Origin: Siderastrea radians | Taxonomy: Eukaryota; Cnidaria; Anthozoa; Scleractinia; Rhizangiidae | NCBI GenBank assembly: GCA_964017195.1 | Contig: OZ024889.1 | Coordinates: forward strand, 53,600,711-53,664,710 | Direction of reading: 5' to 3' | Length of the DNA stretch: 64,000 bases | Part shown: piece by piece, positions 26,201-41,600 of the stretch | How positions within the stretch are numbered: the stretch's first letter is position 1 | Layout of the letters: the number at the start of each line of letters is the position of its first letter | Program-made: the position numbers and the translations under genes | Notes under the pieces: model-generated | What the model saw: the letters and a program-made list of their open reading frames with translations, nothing else | What the model was told of the DNA's origin: nothing | The model's database searches: none

Positions 26201-27874
26201 ATGTTACATGATGGTGAATGATGTTGGATGCTGGTGAATGGTGTTGGATGATGGTGAATGGTGTTGGATGATGGTGAATGATGTTGGGTGATGCTGAATC
26301 ATCATCACGTTGGATGATGGTGAATGATGTTACATGATGGTGAATGATGTTGGATGCTTGTGAATGGTGTTGGATGATGGTGGATGGTGTTGGATGATGG
26401 TGAATGATGTTGGGTGATGGTGAATCATCATCATGTTGGATGATGGTGAATGATAGTGGATGATGGTGAATGATGTTGGATGCTGGTGAATGGTGTTGGA
26501 GGAAAGTGAATGTTGGATGACGGTGAATGATGTTAGATGATGGCGAATGATGCTGTATGATGGCGAATGATGTTGGATGATGGCGAATGATGTTAGATGA
26601 TGGTGAATGATGTTGGATGATGGTGAATGATGTTGGATGATGGTGAATGATGTTGGATGGTGGTAAATGATCTTGGATGATGGCGAATGATGTTGGATGA
26701 TGGTGAATGATGGTGAATGATGTCAGATGATGGTAAATGATGTTAGATGGCGTTGAACGGAATCTGATTGCCAAAACATTTTGAATTTAAAAGTGTTGAA
26801 CGCTGTTGAATGGAAATGCTGCATCCGTTTATGCAATGTGTAGAAATAATCCACAAATATGAATTGAAGGGACTGCGTCACGCAGATTTTGCTGGCATTT
26901 TGTCAACTGTGCTAAAGTTATGACTAAGTCAGGGGTTTCTAATTCGATTTTTCCAGTGTTCCACCCTCTACAAAAACTGTCTTTAGTAAAGCTCTATGAA
27001 TACGTGAAGTGAATTTTTCTGAGGAGATTTTTAAATGATTTTTGTAAGTCATAACCCACAGAACTTGAAAAAGTTGGGCCAATGTTTTCAAGGGGTAATC
27101 CATTTCCATCCTTTTTTTTTTTGTAATTTTGTAATTTCCATCCGGGCCATTCGTGACCACAGACACTTAATAGTATAGTGTCATTCACCACCAATCTTTT
27201 TAGGTTTTCACTAATGCTAATGTAACTTCTGGCTATTCAAAGTGTTACTAATAATGGTTACAGAGGTCCCGTTAACCACAGTACCTCTGCAGCCCTGTTC
27301 TCTTCTGTCCCAAAGGTTCCGGCTCCATTGGTGGATAGTGACCATAAATGTCAGGGGAGGGTGTCTTGATGATTGGCAGGACACTGGGCGAGCGTCCACT
27401 GTTGTCAGCAGTGGGATTCTCAGCAGCAGAGCAAGGCCTCTCTTCCTCTGTTAGCTCCTCCTGTGTTATTGCACCCTGTGTCTTTGGTTGGCTTCCACCA
27501 GATTGGGTGGGTGGACTGTGGTATTGTGATAAGAAATATTATTAAATTGAGCATGTGGTTAAGAGATGTTCAAAAGCAAAACAGTGGATCTTAAGGTGAT
27601 ATAAGAAAAGCTGTGTTCTACAGACAGTGAGGAATCTGGACAGTTGCTTGGTTAACAGGGTGAGGAAATCTTTGGGCTGGGACACTAGATGATAATCTTG
27701 AACAACCTCTTGTAAGTTACCACCCATATTGTCCGAAAGGAATCATGCTTGTCTTGATGGCCAACGACCAGCTGGTTGCTTTGAAACAGTGATTTCACAA
27801 AAAACAAGGATTTCAATAACGCGAACAGGTGGTTGCTGACTGACCGACTGACCGACCGACCGACCGATTGATTG

Positions 27875-27905
<31 letters not shown>

Positions 27906-29641
27906 TGGTCTATTGGTTGGTTGACTGACTGACAGGCCTACAACCATTCAATGGATTGGTTGGTCAGTCCGTCTGTCTGTCCGTCTATCCATTGGTCCTT
28001 GTGTCAGTTGGTTGACTAACTGACTGATTTGGTTTATTGGTAGGTTGATTGATGATTGATTTGGTTTATTGGAGAGTTGGTTAGTTGATTGACAGAATGG
28101 CACACACCTGTCAAAATTCATAGTCTCAAGCTGGTTTGACAGATGGCTGGGTCCTGTTGGTGAGGTTGAGAGTGGCTCCTCTACAGCTGTTGGAATCACA
28201 ATGGGTTGTGGAACGAACATCTCATCTTCCATTGGCTCTGCACCCTCAGCCTAAAGAATCAAACACAGGCACATTTTACTAAGTTATCTTCAAATAAGAG
28301 TTGGCTACAGCCTCATAAAAATGATAGTAATCAGTACTATGTGTAACTACTTGACTACTGGATGGAACAAACAGCTTTCTGGTTCAAGTTCATGGACTAC
28401 AGCGTATATGGCTGGTAATGGATCAAAAAGTGAAGTAACCTATAATGAATACTACAAAAATGATCTAAATTGATTAATAAAATTCAGCGATATACAGGAA
28501 TGACAGGTTGACTAATCGAATGACTGACTGTCTGACAGACTAACCGACAGGCAGAGAGATAGACCAACTGACCAACTGAGTGATTGTCTGACTGACTAAC
28601 TGAGAGAAAGAAGAACTGACTAATTGTCAGACTGACTGACAGACAGACAGACAGACAGGCAGGCAGACTGACTGACTGAGTAAAATAGAAGTAGTTTGAT
28701 TGATTCCTTGAATTATAGACTGAACGACTTGCTGGCGGACCTACTGACTTACTGATAGACTAACAAACTAGCTGAACAATCGACTCACAGACTGACCAAA
28801 GACGAATGTCCAGACAGACAGACAGACAGACAGACCGAACGGCAGACTGAAACAGCCAAAGAGGACTGGATTCTTCTACGTGTACAGTGTAATTATCTGT
28901 GAACTTACCTGAAATTCAAATAGTTCTGGGAAGAACTTTTCATACATGTCCAGGTCATCTCGAGGTTTGGCTTTGTTCTGGTTCGGAGCTTTAGTATCAG
29001 GCTTTTCAGTCTTTCCACTGTCAGCAGCTTCTTTATCATCTTGACTGGTACTACTACCTTCATCATCCTCTTCTTCTGATTCAACATCAGATGATTCACC
29101 TAAGGGTGGAGTTCAAAATAGCAAAAAAATCACAGTTTGGACGACTAGCAATTTAGTTTATTAATTTGTGGTCCGTTGGTACAGGCCAAGTCCCACCTTG
29201 GGCTGAGCCAGAGCTTAGGAAGCAATTACAAGTATAACCCCTTCTCACAGGACAAAATAGATAAGCTTCAATGAGAAAAAACGACAATTTTGGAATTAAG
29301 ATATATATACATATATATATATATACCTAATTGCAATAACGTTGTCATACAAAAATGGAAAAAAGAATAAAGAAAAAAGCCAAATAGGAATTAATTAGCC
29401 ATGCAAATTATTTCTTTATCTCTATATAATTCTCAAAGAAATTATGGACGACGGTGTGATACTTCAATTTGATGTCAAATGAGTTGAAACAAGTTAAATT
29501 GGCCACCTAAAAAACCTTTTGAGCCTTAACCCTTCGTCTCAGCAATTCCCTGAATGTAGTTAGCGTACCTAATTTATTCCTATTTGGGTATTTTCTTTTC
29601 CCTTTTTTTTCATTTTTGTATGACAACTTTATTGCAATTAG

Positions 29642-29697
<56 letters not shown>

Positions 29698-32600
29698 TGT
29701 ATATACTGTATATAATGGGTAAAGACCTTGTTAAGGGTCTTGCAAACAATGCAAATCCTTGACCAACAGCAGGTGCTTGCTGGAGGATCACTAGAGCGAT
29801 CGTGGACACTTGAAATACTTGGCGTTAATAATCTCATTTGGAGAATGAGATATGATGCATAAAAAATGGAGTAAGAATATATAAACGAAGAATAAACAAA
29901 AGAGGAAACACAACCACGTCAAATTATGAGCCTAACAGCTTGAGGGATAAGCTGTTCTAGTCTAAGGAAACAGCAGGACAATGCCAATTAACATGGCCTC
30001 AAAGCAACTCACTCTCTACCCTTCTTATCAGAAGCCTGGTCAAGTCACATCATAAGTCAGTGAAGTATCATCGTCCGGGTGAGTGTAGTCCCGAGAAGGA
30101 CTGTCTGCGGTGACATTGACTGAAGTCGTGACAACCTGAGCTGATCTTGGCTCTATTGATGACTTCCACTCAGGTTATCGAAACGTCAATCAGTGTCACC
30201 AAAAACAGTCCTTCTCAGGACTACACTCACCCAGACGATCATACTCCACCGACTTAGTTGTTACTGTTTCTACTGACCTTCACCACTATCATCCATGGGG
30301 TCTTCAGCTGTCGAGTAGCCAGCACTGTCCAAATCCAACAGAGCAAATGCTAAAGGAGATGAGAGTGTTGACACCGGCAGCTTGTTGGTAGGAAAACACC
30401 TTCGTAATATCTGACTACTCAGGTTGTTGACCCCATCAAGTTCACGGCCTGGAGGAAACAAAACAGTAGCCTAATTAAACACTATTAGCTTTCTAATTTA
30501 ACAGGTTACTCTCTTTGCCTTTTAGTGACCCAAGAGATAAATTTATACTACTTTGCTTTTACGGAATGCAAGTGTATAAGCCAGCAGATACCACACTGAC
30601 CTAACAACGAAACAAATGTTCGTTTAGTGATAAGTACAGGGAATTCATAGTTTGAGCTGGCAACTGAATGAAATGCCAAAAGCAGACAGTGGCAGTGTAG
30701 CAGCATCCAAAAGTTTATCAGCCGCTGTTAGTCTCACTCATCCAAACACATAGAATTTAACTTAATGTCAACTTACATTCTAAAGTCTCCAAGGACAAAG
30801 TGTAGAGGGTCTTAATGCCATCAGCTTGAATGAATGCTTTCTTGCCACTTCCTATTATGAACCAATCACAGGTGAATGTCAGAAACATTACAAAAAAATG
30901 AAAAATTTAAAAATTTAAAAATTTACACTCTCCAGGTTAGTGTCTACTTCATGGTACCTGTTGTACCTGGTCTGGCATCTACTTTTCCATTAGGAAGCAG
31001 TTAAATTGTAACTGAACAGTACATTCAGTTGTTTACATGACGTTTGCACCATCCAGTGAGTTCAAATCTAAAGATTAGTTAAGCAGTAACAGCTACAATG
31101 TAGGTGTTATGGGTTTGTATAATTATTATGATAATCATACTTGACATGGTGATGTTCTTGATGACATTCAGAATAGCTTTCCTGATGTTTGTTTGTCTGT
31201 GATGATGATCAGTTCTCTGCCAATCACAGAACATCTGTAATAGCACGGGAACAGCTCCAAAACTCACAGCTTTTGATGCACAGCTCTCTGTTAAACAAAT
31301 TCAATACAAAATTAAAATGCAAATTATGATTTAAGCTAGTTTATAAACAAACACAACTTTTGGAAAATTTAAATTAAAAAATTTAAATAGCATATTCACA
31401 TTATTTTAATGTGTGGACACTCAAACTGTGAATGATTAGTATATATGTCACTGTTCAATGACCAATGTCTCTAAAACAGTTTTTCAAAGATTTCCAATCT
31501 CAAATGAGGTATAAAACGTTACGGCACATTCACTGGCCATTTCTAAAATAGATATTTGAAAATAAACTACTGTTTATGATTGGAGTATCCACACGGTAAT
31601 AATTATCATTTTCTTAAAATAAACTGACGTTTTCATTGTCACCTGACTTAAAGTTTACTACTGTATGTAAGACCATTCATGCTATGTACCATATTTCTTT
31701 CATTAACATCTGGACCTCATAATTTCCCCTGTCGTTGTTCAAAATAATTGCCTCTAGAATGCACTCAAATAATTACCTGTAACTTTCGCGTGTACTTAAT
31801 TTCGTGAAAATTTGGGAACTGTATTTGGCGAGCATAAATTTTCGCAATTCATGGAAAAAACATGAAAAGTGTATTTAATTTCTCAGTTTCAGTTTGGACT
31901 GGTCAAATCTAACCACAAGAAGCTTACAACTGAAAAGTTTGATGACTTTACTGAATAGCTTTTGGCTGATTTATAGGCTAAAGATAATATTGAAACAGGG
32001 AAAGAGTGCTAGTCAAAAACAAGACAGAAAGATATATTTCCAAGGACAGAAAGTGACAGTTTTAATTCAGAATAACTACCAACAAGCCCATGACTCACAA
32101 CATTTAAAATTCATGTATTATTCTCTTTTAGAAACGGTATTAAATTTCACACATTTAATTTCACGCACTTTTTTTTTACCTGAGTATTAATTTTCATGAT
32201 TGTTTCCAAGACACGAAAATCAATCAAAATTGGTAAGAATAAGTAAAATTAAAGGTACCTCTGTTGAATAACCATTCCCTTTTAGGGCAGTCAAAAGGAG
32301 TAAATAAATAAATATTGACTTCTAATGCGCTTTTTTATTAAATGATAAAAAGTGCAGTACAATATGTAAAGAAATAACTATAGTGGTCCAGAGTAGTCCA
32401 GAGTAATCCCCTCAGAGTAATCCTCTCGGTACTACTATCCAAGGTAAAGTGGTGGACAAAATTAACCAATACTGTTTGTTTAGAAAGACCACATACATTC
32501 ACAGGATCTCATATTTGTGAACTGAGCTCTTTTCTTGTTCAAATGAAGATCCCCATCCTTACATAAATGTAGTCCAGCAATTCCATTCCATCTTCCAATA

Positions 32601-35600
32601 ACTTGATAAGAGGGTTTTAGGTCAGCTAAGCTGTTTTTAAGAGTCTGCTTAGCAGTTATTCTAAAGTCACCTACTGTTTTCATTATAGAAGAGAAATACT
32701 TTATGGGAATCAAAGTAACTAAAGAAATACTCAAAAAGTATTTTATAGCTCAAGCACTTGTAAACAGAAAAATAAAAAAACTAATTTTAAAATGCATCAG
32801 GCAGGGGTAATCGGTGATTCAAGGTTACATTATTTTATCCATTTCTGATTATGAATTTAAAATGATTGTTGCTAAATCAACCAAAGGAAAATATCATTCC
32901 AAAGTAATAAACATTGCAGACTAGATGCTTTTAAAAATGTAAAATAACTATTCTGTGGATAACGAATCACAGTAATTCAAACATGTGCATTATATTTACA
33001 TAACTTTACAGCATGCCTAGAGAAAAAAAATAATGTTGATTTGTAATCACTAATCAAAGTAGTTACATGCACAGATCATGAAAACACCTCAGATTCTTTT
33101 CTGCATTCATAAAACTATGCAAAATTTTCCATGTCTGTGGACAAAACATAACTAATTTAATTTCAAATGTAAGATATGTCTTTATGGAATAACCATGAAA
33201 CAAACTTTTTTGGTTCTACACTTTACATGTCAAGAAAATATAATAACATGTTGACCAAAATTTTAGCACCTCATGGCTAACTAATCTTCAGAAGGTGAAT
33301 TAAGACTAAGAAAGAAGGAAAACTCACTTGACTTCACAAGTGTGGCGATGATCTCCAACACAAGTCTGATATAAAATAATTAACAACAAGTCATAGGTCA
33401 GCACTCATTATGTACATACTTGGCAACTCAGACAACTACACTAGATTATTGCACACAGTGCATGGTACATGGTTCTAACTCCCAATGTGTAAAACGCTGT
33501 TTTCACCTTGGTCAATCACTGACAAATTATTGGACAACTATACTGTCAGTGCTAGAAAGAAATAAGAGATAAAGAACACTTAAATTGATTTTCCATAAAG
33601 TTACGGTTACATCAGCAAATTCCAAAGTTTGTTGTAAGAACAAGAAAGCTGTTGCAGAAACACAAATAAAACATAATTGTGTGTTTCTTTTACCATAGAG
33701 TTAACAGCCTTCTCAATATATTTTGTCACAGAAGGCAACATAACAGAGTAATAGGGCGGTAACAGGTCCCCTTGCCAGCTTAGGGGTCCTGGAGAAAATA
33801 AAGTTAGTGTTAACTAAGCAGCAACCAATCAACTGCAGGTGGCAAAATTGCCAGCTCCCGGCACATTTTGTGAGAGTGGGTTACAGGAAATGATTTTCAA
33901 CTAATCACAGCACTACACATGGTGACTTAAGGCCGATTTACATAGACTGTGTGATTTTGTCACATGCGATATACTTATGCTATGCCAACGCCATGCCTAC
34001 AACACGAATTGTGTCGTGAAAATTAAACCTACAACATCCTTGCGACAGTTGCACGCAACATGAAAATTGTCATAAGATTTTAAAACGTTTTAAAACCCTA
34101 CGAAAGTGTTAGCCAGAATCAAAATGTTAGAACAATGAGTTGTATACGATCTTTGCCTGACGCAAGCAGCGCATGCTACAAAAGTCACATCCGACAGTCA
34201 TAGGTAAGTAAAAATCATACCATGTAAATCAGCCTTTACTAATCATATAATTATAACAGTCCATAAACTAAAGAAAACCATGATGAGCACTTTAATTTGA
34301 TTTTGAAGTAGTTTTCAAGTTTTTACATTCTTAAGTTTTTAAGCTCAATAAAATTAACCAATGAATGCAGAAATTACAAGAAATTTAATAACAAATTCAA
34401 GTATCTGCTTACTATAGGAGATGCTGGCTGATTAGCAGTTAAAAGTGCAGTGTTTAAATGTGGCTGAGACCTCCACCAAGCGTCCAGTTGGGAGAGGAGT
34501 CCTTTAGCAAAGGCTCAACTATAATCATGTACTACATACTTTTACAACAACCATTCAAACTCCTTACTTTAAACATATAACTCTCTTGTGGCCACAGCTG
34601 GTAACAACTCTGAATAGTACACTGACAGCTCCTGACTTAGCCAGGGCATTGCAATTCACAGCTACATCAAGAACAAATCAAAATCACCCTATAAATACAC
34701 ACACCTGCCAACCTTACAAAATCAGAAATAGGGACCATCTCCCCCCCCCCTTCCCCCACTTACACCAGTCCTGGGGTAGTGCCCTGCCCCCCAGCACTGA
34801 GCATGGTCCACGATGCTCCAGGGTTTTGCATTAATTGTTAAAAACATTGCCTGTACTGTACTGTTTTAGCATTAGAATTCTCAGGTGTCATTTAATGATC
34901 TCAAGCACTACATGTATTGCACAAAACAATAGGATTTAGAATAGTCAAGACCAATCCTTAACAACCCAGTTCCAAATTTTTTTACAAAAGAAAGTCTTTT
35001 TTTCCCTCTTGAAAATTGGAATGCCCCACTTTTTTTAGGTTTTGAAACTCAAAAATCAGGAAAATTCTGATTAAGGTATTCCTGGAGGCTAAAGTGACCC
35101 TCTTCAAATCGGTTCACTTTTAAGCAGTTTGAAGTTTATCACAAAATATGTTTGTTTTCAAATTTTCAGTTCAAGGGAATTTGCATTTAGCGAGATATAA
35201 GCAACTGAAGTTTCGTCTCCAAGGCAAATTTAGCGGGAAAATTGCCACCCTGACAACAAACGGCTCAAATTGTAATTGTGGTTTACGAAAACATTCCCCA
35301 TGGTAAGGGAAATTGACAGTTCGCGCGATCTCCAGTTTCAACTGCGAAATTATTACATGTCATGGACTCTTCGCTTGGTGCGTCTTATTCACGCTAGTTT
35401 AAATGGAAGATTACAAGTTACCTTTCTCTTATTAAATACCATAGTTTTTCGGCGGTAGAAGCATAATGAAGTGTATTTTTTTGTACGAAGACGGAGCAAT
35501 GCAAGCTTCGTTACGAGACATTGAAATAGTAGCCATTGTCTGGAGTTATCAATTACCACTTCTTCTTACAGGTCGCTGAAATCGTAATTTTGTCCTTTGC

Positions 35601-38600
35601 AAAATACAGTTAGTGTCCACAAATATCTGTGGAAGCTTCATTTCATCATAAAAAGCCAAGGTTTCCGTTCTATTTCGTAGAATAGCTGATAATTTTAATA
35701 ACGCGAATCAAATAAATCTGTCAACGTTGCGCTCCACGAGATTGGTTGCCAATTAGGAAAGGTGTCATTGTTTATGCTGGCCCTTCTGATTGGTTTCGCG
35801 GGAAAAAAGACTCTCTTTATAAGGGCAGGAAGACCTTATATAGAGCAAATTTTTGGAATTTACTGCTCGAATTATGCATTGCTGGCTTGGAAAACATGGC
35901 GGCAAGGCAGAACTCAGGACTCAAGGATAGATCGGGGAAGAAGTTGAGAAAAATTATGGTGTGTTTTGAGCAATTTGGACGCTTGTGACACAAACATGCA
36001 CTCATTGTAGATAGAATATCTCCTGCACGATTTATCGTTGTGCTACCAAACTTGGCAGGCTTAAAATACGTATAATTACGAAAGTTTGTACTAGATTACA
36101 TCATGAGGTGTTCAATGCTGTTTGCGTGACAAGGTAATATATTCACTACAAATCAAAGTTTTAATTTTTGTTCCTAAAAAATCGTTACTTTTTAACTTCC
36201 TGTGACGTACTTCAGTACAAAGGTTTGTTATTGTGTATTATGTGTTTGATCAAATTCTTCCTACACATGTTCAAACCCCCTTTCAGTTATGACTGATTAA
36301 TGTTAAAATGGCAGTCTCAGTGGCACCCTTAATTTCCTCAAATTCCACAAATTCCTTCCATTAAATGAAAAAACTGCTTAGATTTTCAGAATCCTCATAA
36401 AATATTCTATAAGCAGTGGTAATTTCGTAGCTTTTGAGTTGATATTTGTCCTATTTTGATTTCGGCGAAAAGGGACTAAAAATCACCAAATTAGCCTCCA
36501 GGAATACCTTAAATCAGAACGGTTGGTAGGTATGAAGACACTGTACATTATCCTTCAATCATACACACTTCAACTTCATATCAGCCCTGTCTTTACACCG
36601 AAGAATAACATGCTGGCACCTTCAAAATATTTTGGAATGCTATTTGTTGATCTTTATGACTTTCTGACTTGTAAGAACTGATTTAGACATGGTACATTTT
36701 AGTTGTACACAACACCCATGCTTATGAAAGCCTATGACATAAACTGGTTCATGTAAATCAAACCAAGAGTTTCTGTTTATGCATGAGCTTCCATTGTTGC
36801 GTGTGACAGTTGTAAGCAAAGGTGATAAGTCTAAATCACCCCTATCCAGACACTCCAAATTCAATTCCTCCTCTCTGCCCATTTGCTGGATTTGTAACAT
36901 GCCAGTTCAAAATCCACATCACTGGGCCTGCTACTGATAATAACACCACTGCAATCATGCTCATGTATTGACCATGTTGAGGAAAAACAGTACATGTACA
37001 CCTCATTTCACTGAACATACTGTACATGCAACAGGTATACTTCCAGAACTTGGTCAATGCATTCACTGTTCTAAAAAGAGAAAAGAAAGGTAGTTGACTC
37101 ACAATTGGCAGAGTAGAGTTTAAGGACTTGTAGGGCAGGTTGAAGGACTTTAAAGAACGTTGTATTGTTCTTCACCATATTCATTGTAACCTGCAGAGCC
37201 CCCGTCAAGCGAGCTTTAACACACAGCTTACGATCTGTAAAAGAGACAACATACAGTAGCAAGTCTGTTAACTAAAATCAATCTTCTTTTCCTTCAGTTT
37301 AAACTTAATAAGTCAATATTGTATGCTAACCATTTGCTTGATACATGTATTTATTTTAACTGAGAACAAAAAGCAGTCTCATGATGGGGACAAGATAGCT
37401 GACAAGATCATGGGTTTTGCCTGCATACATGTAGCAAGTAGGGTGGTGAAGATCCTGGGGGAGGTGACAGGGACGTGGCCACAAAAGAAATTTAAAGTTC
37501 CACTGGCAGATTTCAGATCTGCAGGGGTGTGAATATTAAGACATCCTATCCTTGTTGATCACTTCTTTTATTCTCATCACTTGAATGTTTGCACAAGTAC
37601 TGATAATGGAAAAAGAAATTCATTTTTGTCACTCTTAGGCCTTAAAGGATTAAACAATCATTAAGTCAGAACAATTCAAATGTGACTTTTCAGCCTGATC
37701 TGAAAAATATAATTTAATCTAAATTTTACAAGACCATTCTTGACACGTTGCTTTTGCAATGTACATATTAACAGATTTGTTTGGTCAGGACATGGAAAAA
37801 CTCAAAGCCACAGCAGCCTAAATGATGATTACGACTGTATGAAATAGTATCATTTGTAACAAATCACACCTTTGGGTCCAACTTTAGTCAAAATGACATG
37901 GCTGAGCAACAGGATCTCCTCACAGACAGACGTCTCTTTACTGGCACTTACAATAACTCTCAAAATAATATCCACAGTACCCTTGGCTGCAAGGACAGAG
38001 GCCCTTTTATCTGTCAATAAATACACACCACATGACTTGGCATAATGGAAGAACCGTAAAAGAAGTACTGACATTTCTTTGCGAGCCAGGGTCAAACATA
38101 ATTATAGGGACCTACAGTTGGAGTAAAAGTAAACCTGACTTTTTCGTATAGAGCATGCACGTACATTTACATGTATAGACTGTACTAACTAACGGAAATG
38201 GAACCTGGAACATGTTTGCTAAATGTAAATAGTCATACATTAGTCTTCAATCCTTGGGACCCCATTAATAAAGAATCTATTCTTGTCTCAAGCACAGTAT
38301 TCCAAGCACACTACCACCCAGTCCCCCTCTCTACCCCTTAACCCTAACTAATAAAGATTTCATAACTACATTTATTATATAGACAAAAGTGTTTTAGTGG
38401 AAAATAGACTACTCGTAAAGTTCATACGAAACTACATCCGGGACTCGAGTGGCGTATTTTCCATATCCTCACTAGTGAGGATATCGATGACATCATTTCC
38501 TGCTCTTACACTCTTGTTTGTGCAAAAATACTCTTGTCCATATGCATATAATAAAAAGAAAATTACACGGTGGCTTGAAGATGATTATGAATACTATTTT

Positions 38601-41600
38601 CTCATGGTAAAAAGCAATATTTTAAAAGTGCTCATGTAATCGACAAGGGAAATTTCCGCGTTAGAAAAACACTGGAATCCTGGCACACAGCAATTACAAG
38701 CGACGCAGACAATAATGCGAAACAATTACCTTGACAATATTCAATTTTATTATGATCTTCTGATTAGCATTTTATTCCCACTAAAGTATTTTTATTGTTT
38801 TTTATTATAATTTCTCTTTTTCACACTTTTTGTAGTATGTATTTTAATGTTTGCGCTTTTTATTCATCACTTGTCAAAGATTGCAGACTGGCAATCGAAA
38901 GCTCAAAACTTTGTACCACTCGAAAATAAAATTCATATCTTTGCGCCACCGTGTAATATCCTCTATATAATTATATGTCAGGAAAGTGACACACTGCAAC
39001 TCTGCATGTTCAACATTCATGGCAACAATTGAAAGTAGCAGTGTTCACATCATAGACACAAAGATGTAAACCGAGGGAGAATTCCAGAAGATCACAGTGG
39101 TTCTTACCAATGATACCAATCAACAAACCATTTCACCCTCACAAAGATAGCTAAAACAAGGAAATGTTCTGAGTTCCCTTATGGTACAAACTGGTCAATG
39201 GATCAACTCTACCTAAAGTACCTTTTACACTGTATACCAATTCACTACTCACTAATCTGGCTAAAACAGAAATATTCAAGTCCCCCCTGATGAGATACAG
39301 TTTGTGGATGGCTAATGGATTGACTACTCCTTTTACCATTTAAACTAATGTTACCAGAAGAAATTGTCGCTGGCTAAAACATCTTGACAATTCAAATCTT
39401 CAACACAGCTGTCAAGGCTGTCAAAAAGTGCACACCCTGTGATACATGAGCAAACTGGTTGCACCCAACCGATTTTTCTTCTACAAAACTCTTCCCATCT
39501 CACAGAAAATTTGTAGATTGAAATTCTTTCATTGATAATTATAATAACCTCACCTGTAGTAAGCAATTCACACAGACAGCCTAGTATATTCAATGTAAGC
39601 TGAGTATCCACTGACATCTAAGAAAGAAAAGGTTTTATTCATAGTTATTCAGTTCACTCAAATGACATATTAGGATCAACAAGGATTAAATGCTTGAAGT
39701 TTCATTTACCTCCAGAACAACAAGCAATGTTGAAAGACCATCTCTAAACTTGGTTGTTAGGTCCTTACGACATTTATCTGTAAAAGATTTAACAAAAAAA
39801 GTGTAATTTAAGGGAGCACATCAGACTGAATACACAATTTCAGCATGACTGGCTTTTTATACAATCAATTACCTGTTGCACCTTCAAACACCTGAGAAAT
39901 AAGGTTAAAATACACCAGTCAGAGTTTTAAGAGTTTACCCTTTAAGCCCCGATACACATTTTATTGACTACTAATTGGGAGAACTTGTTTGAACATCAAG
40001 ACAATTCATCTCTGGTGATCATTTTCTAAATTCTCATCACCTGTCTGACTTTGTGTTATAGTGCACAGATACGAAGAGGAGAAAATTGATGCTGATCACT
40101 ATTGGGGCGTAAGGGGTTAAAGACTCTTTCAGTCCTTCAATTCTAAGTTTACTTAAAAACAGCAGCATAACAAATAGCCTCCCACGCAGTCGTTTTTAGG
40201 GGAGTTGTATTACCCTCCTCCCCACAAACGCCTGCTTACCCGAGTTTGACATTCCTTTCCCATTGTTTTACTTGCGAGACAATCTAACCAATCACCATTG
40301 AGGCATTGTCTGACGATGCGCAATCAAATTAGTCGTTATAACATACGCTTCTGTATTATATTTCCCACGATTGTTTTTCCTCAGAGACGCGGGTGTTTCT
40401 TGTGCGACGCTTTTATTCCGTCATCTTTCGAAAAAGTTCGAATTTTCTGACAAAGCGCTGTTAATCTTGCTTGCCTGATCAAGTTCATCGTCAGTGAGGA
40501 CTTCAGCGCTTCTCAAACTGATGGAGCAATGTAATGCGAAGGGAAATACGTGACTTCTACGACTTGAAAAGGCAAAGAGTAAGACGGCAAAGGACCGAAC
40601 GAGATGATAAACCGATAAATGAGATGAAATTATCACACGTGGCACAACAACCTAGTACGTTTCAGCAGCGAAATACTCAAGTTCGCTGGCATATCCGCTA
40701 ACGTTTCTACGATCTTCGCGTCGAAGGGTCAAGGCGGTTATTACAACGTGCGTTCGCATGCTCTTCTCGCATGACATTCCCTGAGCAGAAGGGACTGTTA
40801 GGTTACAATCGTTATTTGTGAATACACAGAGCTTATATCTTTTACGATGAATTCATCAGTCAGTTTAAAATCCCTTGACGGATTTCTGCAGATATCCCTG
40901 AATTTCTAAGTTAAATGTACTATTTGAAAGCTCAGAGAATGTAGTTATTCCTGCATTCAATGAATGCTTTTGGAAAAAGTCATTCACGTAATGCCACGCA
41001 TCACGTTATAAGGTTTATTGAATCACCCGGTTGCAACGCGATATCATAAATTTAATGTCTAAACAGAGCAAATCGCGCTCTTAAATGAATTTGTTTCTCC
41101 AAAATCTAAGTTCAATGTGCCATTTGAAAGCTTTGGAAACTTAGCTATCCCTGCATTCAACGATTTTGAGGTGACGTTCGCTAACATTTTGAAATTTATG
41201 TCGCGCGTTATGTTTATCTGCATGTGTTCCCGCGAAAGCGTCCTGCGGTCAAGGTCAACCTACCGGACGTGAGTAGGTACAATGTGATTGGCTAAGCGGC
41301 GGAAAGGAATGTTGAGCTCGGGTAAGCAGGCGTTTGTGGGGAGGAGAGTAATACGACTCCCCTAAAAACGACTGCGTGGGAGGCTACATAACAAAGTGCC
41401 AATATCAGAATCAAACCGTCACATCAAAATTCTAATAGGCCTGGGTTATGAAGAACTTTCTACAGAATGACTGGCATCTTGCTTCAGTGTCTGTTTCAGG
41501 CATCAAAAGATGCAGCCCAAGCAAAATAATTTGAACTGGATTCAGTATGATTGTGTTCAATTTAGATTGATTGGCTCTGATAAACATAATAATCAAACTC

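Noticed and set aside
24180..26755. Regular short repeats resembling a CRISPR array
   Set aside because: Units are contiguous 20-mers without unique spacers, in a eukaryotic intron.
24869..26774. Long His/Pro/Ile-rich open frames (157 and 291 codons) on the minus strand
   Set aside because: They are translations of the 20-bp minisatellite; the unit has no stop in some frames, so long frames are expected.
29507..29837. Open frames with repeated Ile-Tyr
   Set aside because: They come from the (TA)n microsatellite next to a MITE.
33640..33792. The missing AGTPBP1 Arm exon
   Set aside because: Good acceptor, but no frame both stays open and fits the phases of the neighbouring exons.
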